A stretch of 30,149 nucleotides of DNA. Origin: a virus. Each line of letters opens with the position of its first letter. Positions within the stretch are counted from its first letter, which is position 1. Below the pieces are notes generated by a model that did not search any database, had not been told where the DNA came from, and worked only from the letters and a program-made list of their open reading frames with translations. Made by a program: the position numbers and the translations under genes. The DNA is taken from positions 1 to 30,149 of IMG/VR virus record IMGVR_UViG_3300007734_000556. The stretch is one strand, 5' to 3'. Shown here piece after piece: positions 29,426 to 30,149 of this stretch.

Positions 29426-30149
29426 TACTGCCCTACAGCCCAAGGGCGGCATTCATGCCATTTCATGAGCGCACCGAGCGCTGGTCTTGTTTGGTTGCAC
29501 ACCGTAGGGCTGGCAAGACCGTAGCCGCCATCAACGACCTGATCAAGCGAGCCATAACCGAGGGCAACCGACAAGCCCAGTATGCTTACATAGCCCCGTT
29601 TAGAAGTCAGGCCAAGCGGGTGGCATGGGATTACATCAAGTATTACGCCGCGCCGATCACCAAATCCACCAATGAAAGCGACCTAATGGTGGAATTGGTC
29701 AACGGGGCAAAGATCATGTTATTTGGGTCAGATAACGCCGATGCCATGCGGGGACTGGGGTTTAACGGGGTTTACCTTGACGAATACGGCGACTTCAAGC
29801 CTAGCGTTTGGGGCAATGTCATACGGCCTACGCTGTCAGACCGATTGGGCTGGGCGGTGTTTGGGGGCACACCCAAGGGTAAAAACCAATTCCATGACAT
29901 ATACAGGGTCAGTCAGGCTACACCAGATTGGTTCTTGCTGAGACTTCCGGCCTCAGTCTCCAAGCTATTGCCAGACACAGAACTGCGAGCCGCCCGAGAG
30001 CAATTGAGCCAAGACCAGTACGATCAAGAGTATGAATGCTCATTTGATGCCGCCATTTTGGGGGCGTACTACGGGCTTGAGATGCGCCAAGTGGATGAAG
30101 AGGGCCGCATCAAAGAGTTGCCATTTGAGCCAGAAAGCCCGTTTATACA
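29407..30149 (+). CDS. Terminase large subunit (3' end outside window)
   Basis: The frame is open from GTG 29407 to the right edge, giving MGSREIILPYSPRAAFMPFH and onward; 247 codons are visible. The Walker A motif is VAHRRAGKT (30-38) and the Walker B is GVYLDEYGD (121-129), with the downstream coupling motif VFGGTPKGKNQFHDIY. This is the ATPase motor that packages DNA; the nuclease domain lies beyond the window. The GTG start is chosen because it keeps the conserved REIxLPYxPR opening seen in related terminases. The portal gene should follow in the missing part. Confidence 0.93.
   Translation, partial: MGSREIILPYSPRAAFMPFHERTERWSCLVAHRRAGKTVAAINDLIKRAITEGNRQAQYAYIAPFRSQAKRVAWDYIKYYAAPITKSTNESDLMVELVNGAKIMLFGSDNADAMRGLGFNGVYLDEYGDFKPSVWGNVIRPTLSDRLGWAVFGGTPKGKNQFHDIYRVSQATPDWFLLRLPASVSKLLPDTELRAAREQLSQDQYDQEYECSFDAAILGAYYGLEMRQVDEEGRIKELPFEPESPFI

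Overview
The window is part of a tailed-bacteriophage genome (or contig) with the gene content of a short-tailed (podovirus-type) virus. The evidence is a major capsid protein next to a scaffolding protein, a gp4-like adaptor, a gp10-like stabilisation protein, three large Gln/Ala-rich presumed ejection proteins, tail fibres, a lysis cassette, an ERF/YqaJ recombination module, and a terminase cut by the right window edge. No integrase, rRNA or tRNA is visible. The terminase runs off the right end, and the left end opens in a tail fibre followed by scaffold and capsid genes. A circular or permuted map is therefore likely, with the portal gene expected in the unseen part. The host is probably a Gram-negative proteobacterium: it has a single-domain T4-type lysozyme, spanin-like membrane proteins and ordinary Shine-Dalgarno/sigma70 signals. 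Several small proteins remind me of freshwater betaproteobacterial phages, but the sequence does not settle the host.

Layout. 1-4960 (+): glycine-rich tail fibre, two small proteins, scaffold, major capsid protein, probable decoration protein, terminator. 4964-7760 (+): an unusual accessory cassette of a DUF115(MptE/Maf-like)-glycosyltransferase fusion, a SAM methyltransferase and a second DUF115 protein. 7757-17492 (+): head-tail adaptor, stabilisation protein, three ejection-type proteins, a second tail fibre and a short fibre-associated protein. 17492-19486 (+): lysis region with four overlapping small membrane proteins and a GH24 endolysin. 19469-22566 (-): a tightly overlapping leftward operon with an ERF annealing protein, YqaJ exonuclease, SSB-like protein, winged-helix protein and many tiny genes. 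22567-22677: divergent control region. 22678-25969 (+): Cro-like repressor, secreted Cys-rich peptide, a structured RNA, replication-associated proteins, nucleases and an AT-rich sugar-nucleotide reductase-like gene. 25970-26163: non-coding, with nested inverted repeats and a strong terminator. 26164-28788 (+): DUF5856 protein, GT8-like glycosyltransferase, DUF3008 protein, and a ParB-domain protein followed by a DNA methyltransferase. 28765-28989 (-): one small gene. 29099-30149 (+): terminase small and large subunits.

The most striking item is at 22979-23168. A sigma70-like promoter is followed by about 155 nt whose long complementary arms interleave (A-B-A'-B'), so they would form a large pseudoknot, and the segment ends in a GC arm plus U-tract. 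It behaves like a compact, self-terminating phage non-coding RNA or an attenuator/riboswitch-like leader ahead of the replication genes. Also notable are the DUF115/glycosyltransferase/methyltransferase cassette just downstream of the capsid genes (possible virion glycosylation), a terminator arm that doubles as a ribosome-binding site, a probable one-base frame problem at 17686-17691, and a ParB/methyltransferase pair carried as two overlapping genes. All functional calls come from motif recognition by eye; no database search was run.
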